From assembly GCF_040137905.1 (NCBI RefSeq), contig NZ_JBEFDG010000071.1:1-64000 (forward strand): 64,000 nucleotides of DNA, given 5' to 3'. The stretch comes from Corticimicrobacter sp040137905. GTDB lineage: Bacteria; Pseudomonadota; Gammaproteobacteria; Burkholderiales; Burkholderiaceae_B. A model generated the notes under the pieces. It was not told the DNA's origin and made no database searches. It worked only from the letters and a program-made list of their open reading frames with translations. Positions 42,946 to 52,555 of this stretch are shown in pieces (positions within the stretch are counted from its first letter, which is position 1; every line of letters begins with the position of its first letter). The translations under genes and the position numbers were made by a program.

Positions 42946-43781
42946 ATCTGGTTCAGCAATGCCCGCCACAGCACTATGAGGCCATCACGCTTGCCGAGTA
43001 CGGGGCGGTGGCGGAACACATCGAAATCGGCAGCTTCGATCCTGTCGAGAATGCGCAGACCACCCTGGACGATCAGGCGCAGCTCCCAGCCGCAGCGACC
43101 GGTAATCCGTCGGGTCAGCGGCCAGCCGGATTTTAGCAGGCGGCGGGTGCGATCGATCTGGAATTTCATCAGAGGTCGCCAGCCAGGTGCCGTGGCCCAT
43201 GTGTCCGGCTGCGCCGGGTCCAGACCGAAACGGCGCAGGTCTTCCTGGGGCAGGTAGATGCGCTGCTTGTCGAGATCGATGGCGACATCCTGCCAGAAGT
43301 TGGCCAACTGCAGACCGGTGCAGATCGCATCGGATTCGCGCAGCGCATCGGGGCCGCCGACACCGAACAGCGACAGCATCAGATAGCCGACCGGGTTGGC
43401 TGACAGGCGGCAATAGTCCAGCAGCGCGGCGTAGCTGTCGTAGCGATGGGTGGTCAGATCCTGCTCGAAAGCGCTCAGCAGGTTGTCGAAGGGCACTTGC
43501 GACAGTCCATGACGTGCCATGACGGCTGCCAGCGGGGTACAGAGGGTGTCCAGTTCTGCCTGTTCGGGCCCCTCCGGTACGGGTTGCCCCTGCAGGCGGG
43601 CATGCAGGGCTGCACGGCATGCCCGCAGGGCAGCCAGCCTGGCCTGGGGCGTGGCATCGCCCTCGTCGGCCAGGTCGTCGGCATGGCGGGCATAACGGTA
43701 GATGGTCACGACGGCAGGCCGGATGGCAGGCGGCAGCAGCCAGGAGGCCACGGGGAAGTTTTCATAGTGATCGACGGACAT
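42942..43781 (-). CDS. hpnC: Hydroxysqualene synthase HpnC
   Basis: HpnC converts presqualene diphosphate to hydroxysqualene. The 279-residue protein has the trans-isoprenyl-diphosphate pattern with YARHADDLADEGD (about 30-42) and QLANFWQDVAIDLDK (about 157-171). It opens MSVDHYENFPVASWLLPP, typical for HpnC. It leads the operon and is divergent from radA. Squalene-hopene cyclase is not in the window. Confidence 0.94.
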   Translation of the reverse strand: MSVDHYENFPVASWLLPPAIRPAVVTIYRYARHADDLADEGDATPQARLAALRACRAALHARLQGQPVPEGPEQAELDTLCTPLAAVMARHGLSQVPFDNLLSAFEQDLTTHRYDSYAALLDYCRLSANPVGYLMLSLFGVGGPDALRESDAICTGLQLANFWQDVAIDLDKQRIYLPQEDLRRFGLDPAQPDTWATAPGWRPLMKFQIDRTRRLLKSGWPLTRRITGRCGWELRLIVQGGLRILDRIEAADFDVFRHRPVLGKRDGLIVLWRALLNQI

Positions 43782-43905
43782 GGCGGCATTTTAGGCTGGC
43801 TCGGCCCTGGCGTGGATGGATAAGCGTCAATTGCCTGGGCGGTGTCTCCAGGGCGATACGTTAGACTTGCAATTCTCGTTTTGACAGCAGACAGGGCAGG
43901 GATCG

Positions 43906-45285
43906 ATGGCAAAGGCAAAAACCGCGTACATATGCAGCGAATGCGGCGGCCGTACACCCAAGTGGCAAGGGCAGTGTCCGCATTGCAATGCCTGGAATAC
44001 GCTTGAGGAAAGCGTGATCGCCGATGCGCCTGCCGCCGGGGCGGCGCATCGCTTTGCTCCGCTGGCAGGCAGTGACGTGACCGTGCGCAAGCTGGCCGAG
44101 GTCGAGGCGCAGGAACTGCCGCGCACCCCCGTCGGGCTCGATGAATTCGACAGGGTACTGGGTGGCGGCCTGGTCGAGGGGGCCGTGGTGCTGATCGGCG
44201 GTGACCCCGGCATCGGCAAATCGACGCTGCTGTTGCAGGCCATGGCTGCCCTGTCAGGGCGCGTGCCGGTGCTGTACGTGACGGGTGAGGAGTCGGCGGC
44301 TCAGGTGGCGCTGCGTGCACGCAGGCTGGGCGTGGAAACGGGGCAGGTCGATCTGCTGTCGGAGATTCGGCTCGAGGCGATCCAGGCAGCATTGGCCCAG
44401 CATCGGCCCGCCGTGGCGGTGATCGATTCCATCCAGACTCTTTACTCGGGGGAACTGAGTTCAGCGCCCGGCTCGGTCGCACAGGTGCGCGAGTGTGCCG
44501 CGCAATTGACGCGCATTGCCAAGCAGACAGGCACCGCCATCATCATGATCGGCCATGTCACCAAGGAAGGGGCACTGGCCGGTCCGCGGGTGCTGGAGCA
44601 CATCGTCGATACGGTGCTGTATTTCGAAGGGGATACACATTCTTCGTTCCGCCTGGTCCGGGCCATCAAGAACCGCTTTGGGGCAGTCAATGAACTGGGC
44701 GTGTTCGCCATGACCGACCGGGGTCTCAAGGGTGTGGCCAATCCGTCTGCGCTGTTTCTGTCACGTCATGAGCAGCAGGTGCCCGGAGCCTGCGTCATGG
44801 TGACGCAGGAAGGCAGCCGGCCGCTGCTGGTCGAGATCCAGGCGCTGGTCGACAGCGCCCACGTGCCCAACCCGCGTCGCCTGACCGTGGGTCTGGAGAG
44901 CAACCGGCTGGCCATGCTGCTGGCAGTGCTGAACCGGCATGCCGGGATTCCCACCTTCGACCAGGATGTTTTCCTGAATGCGGTCGGTGGCGTGCGGATT
45001 GCCGAGCCCGCAGCCGACCTGCCGGTTCTTCTGTCCATTATGTCGTCGATGCGCAACCGGCCACTGCCCAAGGGGCTGGTGGCCTTTGGCGAGGTAGGGC
45101 TGGCGGGGGAAATCCGTCCTGCACCTCGCGGGCAGGAGCGCTTGCGCGAAGCCGCCAAGCTGGGCTTCGGCATTGCGCTGATTCCGTCGGCCAATGCGCC
45201 CAGACAACCGATCGAAGGACTGGAAATCTGGGCCGTGGACCGGCTCGACGAGGCGCTGGCACGGCTGCGTGGGGATGATGCTTGA
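43906..45285 (+). CDS. radA: DNA repair protein RadA
   Basis: RadA is a RecA-like ATPase that drives branch migration in recombination repair. The 459-residue protein has an N-terminal zinc finger (CSECGG with CPHC, residues 10-30), Walker A GGDPGIGKSTLLLQ (about 97-110), the RadA-specific KNRFG motif (about residue 255) and a C-terminal Lon-protease-like domain ending EGLEIWAVDRLDEAL. It stands as a single-gene unit between hpnC (divergent) and fecI. Confidence 0.97.
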   Translation: MAKAKTAYICSECGGRTPKWQGQCPHCNAWNTLEESVIADAPAAGAAHRFAPLAGSDVTVRKLAEVEAQELPRTPVGLDEFDRVLGGGLVEGAVVLIGGDPGIGKSTLLLQAMAALSGRVPVLYVTGEESAAQVALRARRLGVETGQVDLLSEIRLEAIQAALAQHRPAVAVIDSIQTLYSGELSSAPGSVAQVRECAAQLTRIAKQTGTAIIMIGHVTKEGALAGPRVLEHIVDTVLYFEGDTHSSFRLVRAIKNRFGAVNELGVFAMTDRGLKGVANPSALFLSRHEQQVPGACVMVTQEGSRPLLVEIQALVDSAHVPNPRRLTVGLESNRLAMLLAVLNRHAGIPTFDQDVFLNAVGGVRIAEPAADLPVLLSIMSSMRNRPLPKGLVAFGEVGLAGEIRPAPRGQERLREAAKLGFGIALIPSANAPRQPIEGLEIWAVDRLDEALARLRGDDA

Positions 45286-45325
45286 GCCTGATGGTGCTGG
45301 CGTTTTGCCACACGCCCCATGCAAG

Positions 45326-45371
45326 TTGCCCGATTTTTCATCTGCAATATAAAATAAAAACAATTCTTATC
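45326..45371 (+). promoter_or_regulatory. fecI promoter with Fur-box-like site
   Basis: TTGCCC (45326-45331) and TATAAA (45348-45353) are 16 bases apart, a plausible sigma-70 promoter. Overlapping its downstream edge, the 19 bases at 45353-45371 (AATAAAAACAATTCTTATC) match the Fur consensus at 12 of 19 positions by my count. Iron-loaded Fur bound here would block fecI. Confidence 0.6.
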
Positions 45372-45415
45372 CGTGGATGGCGTGTGCCATCACTGAAACG
45401 TGAGGGTATGCGGCA

Positions 45416-45925
45416 GTGGCAGACAAGGGCGTAGTGCAGCAGGAAGTGCGGATGCTGTACCTCGATCATCATGGCTGGTTGCAGGGCTGGCTGCGTCGCC
45501 GGCTCGACAATGCCGGCGATGTGTCCGATCTGGCCCAGGATGTATTCATGCGCCTGCTGATGCGCCAGGCACCCATCCAGGCACGCGAGCCCAGGGCCTT
45601 GCTGGCTACCATCGCGCGTGGCCTGGTGGTCGATCACTGGCGTCGGCGCGACCTGGAGCAGGCCTGGCTCGAAACCCTGGCGAATCTGCCCGAGTCCGAG
45701 GTGCCTTCGGTCGAGACACGCATGATCCTGCTGGAGGCCCTGACCGAAATCGATCGTATGCTGGACACACTCAAGCCGGCAGTGCGCAATGCCTTTTTGC
45801 TGGCGCAGCTCGAGGGGCTGACCTGCCGGCAGATCGGCGAGCGCCTTGGCGTGTCGGTGGCCACGGTCGAGCGTTATATCGCCAAAGGATTGCGTGCCTG
45901 CTATGCCGCACGCTTTGAAACATGA
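45416..45925 (+). CDS. FecI-family ECF sigma factor
   Basis: This 169-residue extracytoplasmic-function sigma factor has region 2 (LDNAGDVSDLAQDVFMRLL) and the region 4 helix-turn-helix (LTCRQIGERLGVSVATVERYIAKGL near residues 137-161). The start is GTG 45416 with GAGGG nine bases upstream. It would direct transcription of the downstream receptor gene when released by its FecR partner. ATGA joins it to the next gene, and a Fur-box-like site lies upstream. Confidence 0.94.
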   Translation: MADKGVVQQEVRMLYLDHHGWLQGWLRRRLDNAGDVSDLAQDVFMRLLMRQAPIQAREPRALLATIARGLVVDHWRRRDLEQAWLETLANLPESEVPSVETRMILLEALTEIDRMLDTLKPAVRNAFLLAQLEGLTCRQIGERLGVSVATVERYIAKGLRACYAARFET

Positions 45926-46929
45926 GCCCGGATCTGCGGCGAGGCCGCCCTGTACCCATTCCGGAGGCCGTGATCGAGGCGGCCATTTCCTGGTCTATTC
46001 GCCTGCACCATGGCGAGCCATCCGAACAGACTCATGTCTCGTTCGAACGCTGGCTGCTCACTGACCGGCTGCATGCGCTGGCCTGGGAACGGATCACATC
46101 GCTGTCGCAGCCTTTTGCCGGCATGCCGGCTCCTTTGCTGAACCATGCCCTGGATCGCGTCCAGATACAGCGCACCCGCCGGCAGGCCCAGCGCCGTACC
46201 GCGTTGCAGGCTTTGTCGATGGGAGGGCTGCTGGCCGGCCTGGGATGGATGGCCCAGCGCCATACTCCCTGGCAGCGATTGGTGGCAGATGCCAGCACGG
46301 TGATGGGCGAGCGGCACCAGTGGCAACTGGACGATGGCACGACTCTGCACCTCAATACAGACAGCGCCGTTCGTACCGATTTCGGTCCGCTGCGGCGAAT
46401 CGTCCTGACGCGTGGCGAGGTGGCCATCCGTACCGGTGCCGATATCGGTCAACCTGTCCGTCGACCCTTCTGGGTGCAGACGCCGTTCGGACGCTTGCAG
46501 GCGCTGGGTACACGCTTCACGGTGCGCCTGATGGAGCACGGGGTGCGCATCGGCGTGCAGGAAGGTGCTGTGGCCCTGTATCCGGCAGACGCTGCCGAGG
46601 CGGTGCATATCGTCAAGCCAGGGGAGACATATCTGCTTGGCACCGATGTCGTTGCCACTGAGAATATGCAGGGCATGCGGGTCGATGGCTGGACGCAGGG
46701 TGTGATTGCAGGCGAGGATATGCCGCTCTCGCTCGTGCTGGGTGAGTTGGCCCGCTATCGCGCAGGCCTGCTGCGCTGGGACGAGGCGGTGGCAGGCCTG
46801 CGTGTGTCTGGATTGTTCCATCTGCAGGACACTGATCGCGCATTGCAGTTCCTGGCCCAGACACAGCCGGTCCGTATCCGCTATCTGACGCGATATTGGG
46901 TATCGGTAGGGGCACTTCACGAAAACTGA
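45922..46929 (+). CDS. FecR-family anti-sigma/sensor protein
   Basis: FecR proteins sit in the inner membrane, read the signal from the outer-membrane receptor and control the sigma factor. The 335-residue protein has an N-terminal DUF4880-like region (about 10-60), a single hydrophobic segment (about 94-112) and the periplasmic FecR domain (GTTLHLNTDSAVRTDFGP, then TPFGRLQALGTRFTV). It overlaps the sigma gene by ATGA. Confidence 0.93.
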   Translation: MSPDLRRGRPVPIPEAVIEAAISWSIRLHHGEPSEQTHVSFERWLLTDRLHALAWERITSLSQPFAGMPAPLLNHALDRVQIQRTRRQAQRRTALQALSMGGLLAGLGWMAQRHTPWQRLVADASTVMGERHQWQLDDGTTLHLNTDSAVRTDFGPLRRIVLTRGEVAIRTGADIGQPVRRPFWVQTPFGRLQALGTRFTVRLMEHGVRIGVQEGAVALYPADAAEAVHIVKPGETYLLGTDVVATENMQGMRVDGWTQGVIAGEDMPLSLVLGELARYRAGLLRWDEAVAGLRVSGLFHLQDTDRALQFLAQTQPVRIRYLTRYWVSVGALHEN

Positions 46930-46957
46930 GGGGTTTTCCGTTCTGGTCCGGCTTATT

Positions 46958-46984
46958 GAGTGAATACCGATTTTTGATTCACTC
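46958..46984 (+). promoter_or_regulatory. Inverted repeat before the TonB receptor start
   Basis: GAGTGAAT (46958-46965) and ATTCACTC (46977-46984) pair exactly with an 11-base T-rich spacer, 19 bases before the receptor ATG. It may be an operator or an mRNA hairpin near the ribosome-binding site. Confidence 0.4.
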
Positions 46985-47003
46985 TCATTCGTAAAGCCAA
47001 GCC

Positions 47004-49496
47004 ATGACCCTGACCTCCAGACCGACGCCACCATCGGCCGCCGACTCCGTTTCTCCTGCTGAATTCATGCATTTCCAGCGCACGCCTTTGGCGCGTGCCT
47101 TGCAGGGTGCCCTGATATGCCTGTCGCTGGGGGTGGCCCTTGGGCTGGATGGTCGAGTGGCCCAGGCCCAGGCGTCCGCGACATCGGCACCTGCCGCCGA
47201 GTCGAACAGCTACAGTATTCCGGCAGGCCCGCTTGATGCCGCCGTACTGCATTTTGCCCGTGAAGCAGGCATCAACCTGACCTATGACGCCGCTTTGCTG
47301 CAAGGGCATTACAGCCCTGGACTTTCAGGCCGCTACGATGCCGAGGCGGGGCTGGCCGCGTTGCTGGCCGGTTCGGGTATCGAGGCGCAGGCGCGCGCTG
47401 GTGGTGGCTATGCCCTGCGCCCGATCCGCCAGATGGAGCGCGGCCATACCCAGATGCTGGATGCCGTCACAGTACAGGGGGTTGCCGATGGCACGACAGA
47501 TGGCACCGGTAGCTATACGGCAACGGGGCCCAGCAGGACGGCGACGGGCCTGGAGATGACGCTGCGCGAGACGCCGCAATCGGTGACCGTGATGACGCGC
47601 CAGCGCATGGACGACTTCAAGCTGGAAACACTGGCTGATGTCATGGAGCAGACGCCCGGCGTGACGGTGACCCGGCAGAACGATATGGCCACTTTCAATG
47701 TCCGGGGTTCCAAGGTCAATTTGCAGACCGATGGCAATCGCCGCTACAGCAATGGCTGGGGCTGGAACAGCCACATCGTCCATAGCTTTGACGACATGGC
47801 CGAGATCGACCGCATCGAAGTGCTCAAGGGCTCGTCGGGCCTGATCAACGGCGATGGTGCCTATGGTGCGACCGTCAATCTCATTCGCAAGCGGCCCACG
47901 CGCGAGTTTCAGGCCAGCGTCACGGCGGGAGCCGGCAGTTGGGATACCTATCGGGCTGATGCCGATGTGAGTGGTCCGCTGAATGCCGATGCCAGTCTGC
48001 GTGGCCGGCTGGTCGCCGCACGCAGGGATGCCAAGACCTTCAATGGCAAGGATACCGACAGCTCGATGGTATACGGCACGCTGGAATACGACCTGACGCC
48101 GGATACCGTGCTGAGCGCAGGGTTGACCTGGCGCGAGCGTGAAGTACGGGGGGCCGGTGGTACCACGCCGATCCAGGGGTTTGACGGCAAGGGCAACGCC
48201 GTGCCCCTGATGCCACGTGATTTCAATATCGGCGCAGACTGGGCCGGTTACCGGCAGAACTCCCTCAATGCCTTCGCCCGCCTGGAGCATCGTTTTGCCA
48301 ATGGCTGGACGGGCAAGCTGCAAGTGGCACACGAGGGTATCCAGACGCCCAATATGCGCATCGGTTCGCTGCGCTATGCTGTGCCAGTGACAGCTCAGTA
48401 CGGTTTGTACAAAGACATCAAATCGCGCGACCAGAGTGTCATGCTCGATCTGCAGGGGCCATTCGAGCTTTTCGGGCAGGAGCACCAGTTGCTGTTCGGT
48501 GTCGGCGCATCCCGTCATCGGACGACGCTGCTCAGGTCCAGCCAGCCTGACGAGGTTCTGAGTGGAGCCGACTTCAGCCAGGGTGGCAGCATCGTTCCGC
48601 AACCTGCCGACAACCAGGACTATTCCGACGATTATTTCAGCAATGACCGCTGGTATGCCTATACTGCCGGCCGCTTTTCGCTGGCCGATCCGGTCAAGCT
48701 GATCGTCGGTGCACGCGTGACCGATTATCGGCAGAAGGATGTGACCGATGTCGGTTGGTACAACTACGACCTGCATGAAAAGGCTGTGGTCACGCCCTAT
48801 GCCGGTCTGGTGATCGATGTGGCGCAGGATGTCTCGGTCTATGCCAGCTATGCCAGCATCTTCCAGGCACAGAGCGCCAAGGATATTGATGATCGGACGC
48901 TGGACCCTGAAGAAGGCATCACTTATGAGGTCGGTGCCAAGGGTGAGTTTTTTGACCGGCGTCTCAATGCCAGTGCCAGCTACTTCTGGATGCGGACCGA
49001 CAATACCGCCGAAGTGGCGGGCATGAATGTGCGCGGCGAGGAGTATTACACGGCGGTTTCGGGCGCGATCCGCAAGGGCTACGAGTTGGAGCTTTCCGGT
49101 GAGGTGGTGCGTGGCTGGCAGGTTCAGGGCAGCTATGTGCAGAACAGCAGCGATCTGAACAGTGCCAGCACCACGCCCAAACACCAGTTCAAGCTGGGGA
49201 CAACCTATCAGTTTGGCGAGAGTTCGCTGCGCGGGTTGACGGTCGGCGCGGCCACCCGCTGGCAGAGTGCGATTTCGGTACAGCGCGGCACGGCGGAGCT
49301 GCGCCAGGAGGCCTACTGGCTGCTTGATCTGATGGCACGCTATCAAGTCAATGACCGGCTCAGTATCCATGCCAACCTCAACAATGCGCTGGACAAGAAA
49401 TACTTTGCCGGTGTGACCAACTTCAATGCGCAAGGACTGTTCTACACCTGGGGCGCACCGCGCAGCATCAATGTGAGCATGCGCTACGAGTTTTAA
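47004..49496 (+). CDS. TonB-dependent siderophore receptor with STN signalling domain
   Basis: This outer-membrane transducer imports an iron-siderophore. The 830-residue protein has a signal segment (about 24-60; ATG 47067 is an alternative start giving a normal-length signal peptide), an STN domain (YSIPAGPLDAAVLHFAREAG onward, about 68-140), a plug domain (SVTVMTRQRMDDFKLETLADV) and a 22-strand barrel ending in aromatic Phe (SMRYEF). The STN domain talks to FecR, so the three genes form a complete surface-signalling unit. The substrate is unknown; siderophore synthesis and inner-membrane transport genes are absent. Confidence 0.95.
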   Translation: MTLTSRPTPPSAADSVSPAEFMHFQRTPLARALQGALICLSLGVALGLDGRVAQAQASATSAPAAESNSYSIPAGPLDAAVLHFAREAGINLTYDAALLQGHYSPGLSGRYDAEAGLAALLAGSGIEAQARAGGGYALRPIRQMERGHTQMLDAVTVQGVADGTTDGTGSYTATGPSRTATGLEMTLRETPQSVTVMTRQRMDDFKLETLADVMEQTPGVTVTRQNDMATFNVRGSKVNLQTDGNRRYSNGWGWNSHIVHSFDDMAEIDRIEVLKGSSGLINGDGAYGATVNLIRKRPTREFQASVTAGAGSWDTYRADADVSGPLNADASLRGRLVAARRDAKTFNGKDTDSSMVYGTLEYDLTPDTVLSAGLTWREREVRGAGGTTPIQGFDGKGNAVPLMPRDFNIGADWAGYRQNSLNAFARLEHRFANGWTGKLQVAHEGIQTPNMRIGSLRYAVPVTAQYGLYKDIKSRDQSVMLDLQGPFELFGQEHQLLFGVGASRHRTTLLRSSQPDEVLSGADFSQGGSIVPQPADNQDYSDDYFSNDRWYAYTAGRFSLADPVKLIVGARVTDYRQKDVTDVGWYNYDLHEKAVVTPYAGLVIDVAQDVSVYASYASIFQAQSAKDIDDRTLDPEEGITYEVGAKGEFFDRRLNASASYFWMRTDNTAEVAGMNVRGEEYYTAVSGAIRKGYELELSGEVVRGWQVQGSYVQNSSDLNSASTTPKHQFKLGTTYQFGESSLRGLTVGAATRWQSAISVQRGTAELRQEAYWLLDLMARYQVNDRLSIHANLNNALDKKYFAGVTNFNAQGLFYTWGAPRSINVSMRYEF

Positions 49497-49544
49497 GGAT
49501 ACCGTTCAGGCATCAGGTGGGGCGACCCTGCCTTTGCCTGGGTC

Positions 49545-49577
49545 TGAAGCCTGCCTACCCTGGGCAGGCAGGCTTCA
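49545..49577. terminator. Strong hairpin between the TonB receptor and dctM
   Basis: TGAAGCCTGCCT (49545-49556) pairs perfectly with AGGCAGGCTTCA (49566-49577) around a nine-base loop. It lies between convergent genes. No T-run follows. Confidence 0.7.
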
Positions 49578-49591
49578 AGACAGCCAGTGGA

Positions 49592-50872
49592 TCAGTATCC
49601 GTAGGCCAGGTCCCGCAGACCCAGCGACAGCCCTGGCAGATAGGTGATCAGGGCCAGGCAGGCCAGTGTCACCAGTACGAACGGCACCAGCGGTCGCATC
49701 ATTCTTTCCAGTGGCACGCCGGATACCGTACTGGCGGCAAACAGGTTGACGCCCAGTGGCGGGGTGATCATGCCCAGCGCCAGGTTGACGATCATGATCA
49801 CGCCGAAATGCACCGGATCAATGCCGAACTGCACGGCCACTGGCAGCAGCAGCGGGGCCAGCACCACGATCGAAGCAGAGGTCTCGATGAACATGCCGAT
49901 GACGAACAGCGCCAGGTTGACGCCGAGCAGGAAGGTCATCTTGTCGCTGAACAACTGGCTCAGCCAGGCACCCAGCGCATCGGGCACGCCAGCGCGATTG
50001 AGCAGGAAGCTGAACACGCCGGCATTGGCGATGATGAACATGATCACGGCGCTGGAGACTGCCGAGCGCTTGAGCACCAGCGACAGCGTACTGAAGCGGA
50101 TAGTGCGGTAGATCAGGATGCTGACCAGCAGGGCGTAGACCACGGCGACCACCGAGGCTTCGGTGGGGGTGAAGACACCGCCGTAGATGCCGCCCAGGAT
50201 GATGACGGGCATCAGCAGCGCCAGCCAGGAGCGACGCAGCGCGGCACCGACGGTCAGACGGTCCTTGCCGTCATCCTTGCCCAGGCCATGGCGGCGGGCA
50301 TGGAACCAGACATAGAACATCAGCGCGATACCGATCAGCAGGCCGGGGCCGACGCCGGCGATGAACAGTTCGCCGGTCGATGTGTCGGTGGACACGGCAA
50401 ACAGGATCATCGGGATCGACGGCGGGATGATGACGCCCAGCTCCGCAGCCGTTGCCTGCAGCGATGCCGCGAACGGTGCCGGGTAGCCGTGGCGCACCAT
50501 GGCCGGGATCAGGATGGCACCCACTGCGAAGGTCGTGGCCACGCTGGAGCCGGCTACGGCAGCAAAGATCATGCAGGTCAGCACGCAGGCGCAGGCCAGG
50601 CCGCCCTGCAGGCGTCCGACCAGGCTCTTGGCGAAATCGACCATGCGTGCCGAGATGCCACCGGCTTCCATCAGGTTGCCGGCCAGGATAAAGAAGGGAA
50701 TCGCGACCAGCGGGTATTTGTCCAGGGCTGCAAAGAGCTGCTGCGCCACGACCAGCCAGGTCAGCCGCTCGGTCAGGGCAATGCCGAGCATCGAGGACAG
50801 GCCGATGGCCACGGCAACAGGAATAGACAGGCCGAAAAAGACGACCATGGAGAAAATCATCAACTGGGACAT
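49592..50872 (-). CDS. dctM: TRAP transporter large membrane subunit
   Basis: This 426-residue protein with about 12 membrane segments is the ion-coupled channel part of a TRAP transporter. Conserved pieces include FFILAGNLMEAGGIS and the GSSVATTFAVGAILIPAM region. It follows the small subunit by five bases in the operon dctP-dctQ-dctM. Confidence 0.95.
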   Translation of the reverse strand: MSQLMIFSMVVFFGLSIPVAVAIGLSSMLGIALTERLTWLVVAQQLFAALDKYPLVAIPFFILAGNLMEAGGISARMVDFAKSLVGRLQGGLACACVLTCMIFAAVAGSSVATTFAVGAILIPAMVRHGYPAPFAASLQATAAELGVIIPPSIPMILFAVSTDTSTGELFIAGVGPGLLIGIALMFYVWFHARRHGLGKDDGKDRLTVGAALRRSWLALLMPVIILGGIYGGVFTPTEASVVAVVYALLVSILIYRTIRFSTLSLVLKRSAVSSAVIMFIIANAGVFSFLLNRAGVPDALGAWLSQLFSDKMTFLLGVNLALFVIGMFIETSASIVVLAPLLLPVAVQFGIDPVHFGVIMIVNLALGMITPPLGVNLFAASTVSGVPLERMMRPLVPFVLVTLACLALITYLPGLSLGLRDLAYGY

Positions 50873-50877
50873 GGCGT

Positions 50878-51435
50878 TCAGGGCCTCCCGGAAGTCGTGG
50901 AGGCAATGTCGGCATGATGCTCGCTGCCCGTATGCTGCGCGTCGTCTGTCGACGTGGCCGGCAGCGGCTGCCGGCGCTGCTCGACCCAGTGGGCCAGTAC
51001 GCCGATGGCGGCCAGCGTGGCACCGACCGGAATGGCCAGGTAGATCCAGGAAATCGAGATCTCCAGGCTCGGTACGGTCTGGAAGCGGACCCGCCAGGTC
51101 ATCTGCCCTCCGATCCAGGCCAGAAAGAGCAGGAAGCTCATGCAGGTCAGGGCGATGATGTCTGAGAACCAGCGGAAACCGCGCCGGGCCATGATGCTGC
51201 GCAGCATATCCACGCTGATCATGGCACCATGGCGGAACGCCAGCGCCGTACCCAGCAGCACGGTCCAGATGATGATGGCCCGCGTCGCCACTTCACTCCA
51301 ATCGAGCGGGCTGTGCAGGACGAAACGGGCCACGACCTGGAAGAAGCCGGCGGCTACGGCCGCCAGCAGCAGGATCTGGACCGCAGCGGAAACCAGGCGA
51401 AAGAGCGCCTGGTCAATGAGGCAGAGTAGACGCAT
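50878..51435 (-). CDS. dctQ: TRAP transporter small membrane subunit
   Basis: This 185-residue four-helix protein is the DctQ-type partner of DctM, with the conserved TRAIIIWTVLLGTALAFRHGAMISVD segment. It lies between dctP (27-base gap) and dctM. The C-terminal 25 residues are polar. Confidence 0.92.
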   Translation of the reverse strand: MRLLCLIDQALFRLVSAAVQILLLAAVAAGFFQVVARFVLHSPLDWSEVATRAIIIWTVLLGTALAFRHGAMISVDMLRSIMARRGFRWFSDIIALTCMSFLLFLAWIGGQMTWRVRFQTVPSLEISISWIYLAIPVGATLAAIGVLAHWVEQRRQPLPATSTDDAQHTGSEHHADIASTTSGRP

Positions 51436-51462
51436 GATGCAACGATAGAATCGCGAGAGGGA

Positions 51463-52449
51463 TTACTGGACAGCGCGGATCGAATCGATCAGTTGCTTGT
51501 CGAACTTCTTGTAGTACTCGGGATAGACCGTTTCGACCGCCGCTGCAAATGCTTCGCGATCGACATCGGTCACGACTTCCATGCCTTCGGCCTGGAGCTG
51601 TGCCACACCGTTTTTCTCGACGTCATCGACATAGGCGCGCATCGCTGCGCCGGCGGCCTGTGCAGCCTCGACCAGTTTCTGCTTGTCTTCGTCGGAAAGG
51701 CTGTCGAAAAGATCAGGAGATGCCACGATGACGGCAGGTGCATAGACGTGGCCGGTCAGCGATGCATATTTCTGCAGTTGCGACAGCTTGGCCGAGACGA
51801 TGACCGACAGCGGGTTTTCCTGACCATCGATGGTGCCTTGCTGCAGTGCCGTTGCCACTTCCGGCCATGCCATGGGCGTAGGCAGGATGCCGATGGCGCG
51901 GAAGGCGGCAATATGGATGGGGTTTTCCGTGGTGCGGATCTTCAGATTTTTGGCATCTTCGGGGGTGCGGACCGGACGCACGCTGTTGGTCAGGTGGCGG
52001 AAGCCCTGTTCGCCCCAGGCCAGGCCAACCAGGCCGCGCTTGGAGAATTCACCCAGCATGTCGGTGCCGATCTGGCCGTCGAGCACGGCGCGGGCATGGT
52101 CCAGGTCGCGCATCAGGAACGGAATGTCGAATACGCCGGTGGCCGGCACGAAATTGAGCGTGGCACCCGTCGACAGGATCGCCAGGTCGATGGTGCCCAG
52201 TTGCAGGCCTTCGATGACTTCGCGTTCACCGCCCAGGGCGCTGTTGCCGAACTGCTCGATGGCAAAGCGACCATCGGTGTTTTTTTCGAAGGACTCCGCG
52301 AACGCCTTGCCGCCCGCACCATAGTGCGAATTGGCCGACAGCGCATAGGCCATCTTGAGTGAATCGGCGGCAGCGGCAGGCTGGCTGAAGGCGGCGCCCG
52401 CCACGCAGGCGGCGGCCAGCAGGGAACGCATCCAGGGGGTGCGAATCAT
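51463..52449 (-). CDS. dctP: TRAP transporter substrate-binding protein
   Basis: This 328-residue periplasmic protein binds a carboxylate-type ligand and presents it to DctQM. Residues 1-28 are a Sec signal peptide (ending QPAAAA). The DctP core includes IRTTENPIHIAAFRAIG, where the Arg at residue 172 is the usual carboxylate-binding position, and the DGQENPLSVI block. GAGGAGA is just before the ATG at 52449. It is first in the operon and divergent from the FtsX-type permease with about 100 bases between. The ligand is unknown. Confidence 0.95.
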   Translation of the reverse strand: MIRTPWMRSLLAAACVAGAAFSQPAAAADSLKMAYALSANSHYGAGGKAFAESFEKNTDGRFAIEQFGNSALGGEREVIEGLQLGTIDLAILSTGATLNFVPATGVFDIPFLMRDLDHARAVLDGQIGTDMLGEFSKRGLVGLAWGEQGFRHLTNSVRPVRTPEDAKNLKIRTTENPIHIAAFRAIGILPTPMAWPEVATALQQGTIDGQENPLSVIVSAKLSQLQKYASLTGHVYAPAVIVASPDLFDSLSDEDKQKLVEAAQAAGAAMRAYVDDVEKNGVAQLQAEGMEVVTDVDREAFAAAVETVYPEYYKKFDKQLIDSIRAVQ

Positions 52450-52555
52450 GGTGTCTTCTCCTCGGATCAGCTTATAGAATGAATATGTCAAACGCGGCAT
52501 TTTACGCGCCTGTAAAATGCTTGCACAAAAAACCCTCCGCAGGATATGCCGCCAC

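Noticed and set aside
47325..49433. Long open frame (702 codons) antisense to the TonB receptor
   Set aside because: The receptor on the plus strand has full domain order and a proper barrel end; the antisense translation has no recognisable domain.
49517..50917. Open frame (466 codons) opposite dctM
   Set aside because: dctM and dctQ are well-formed TRAP subunits; the opposite frame is Gln/His/Asp-rich without domains.
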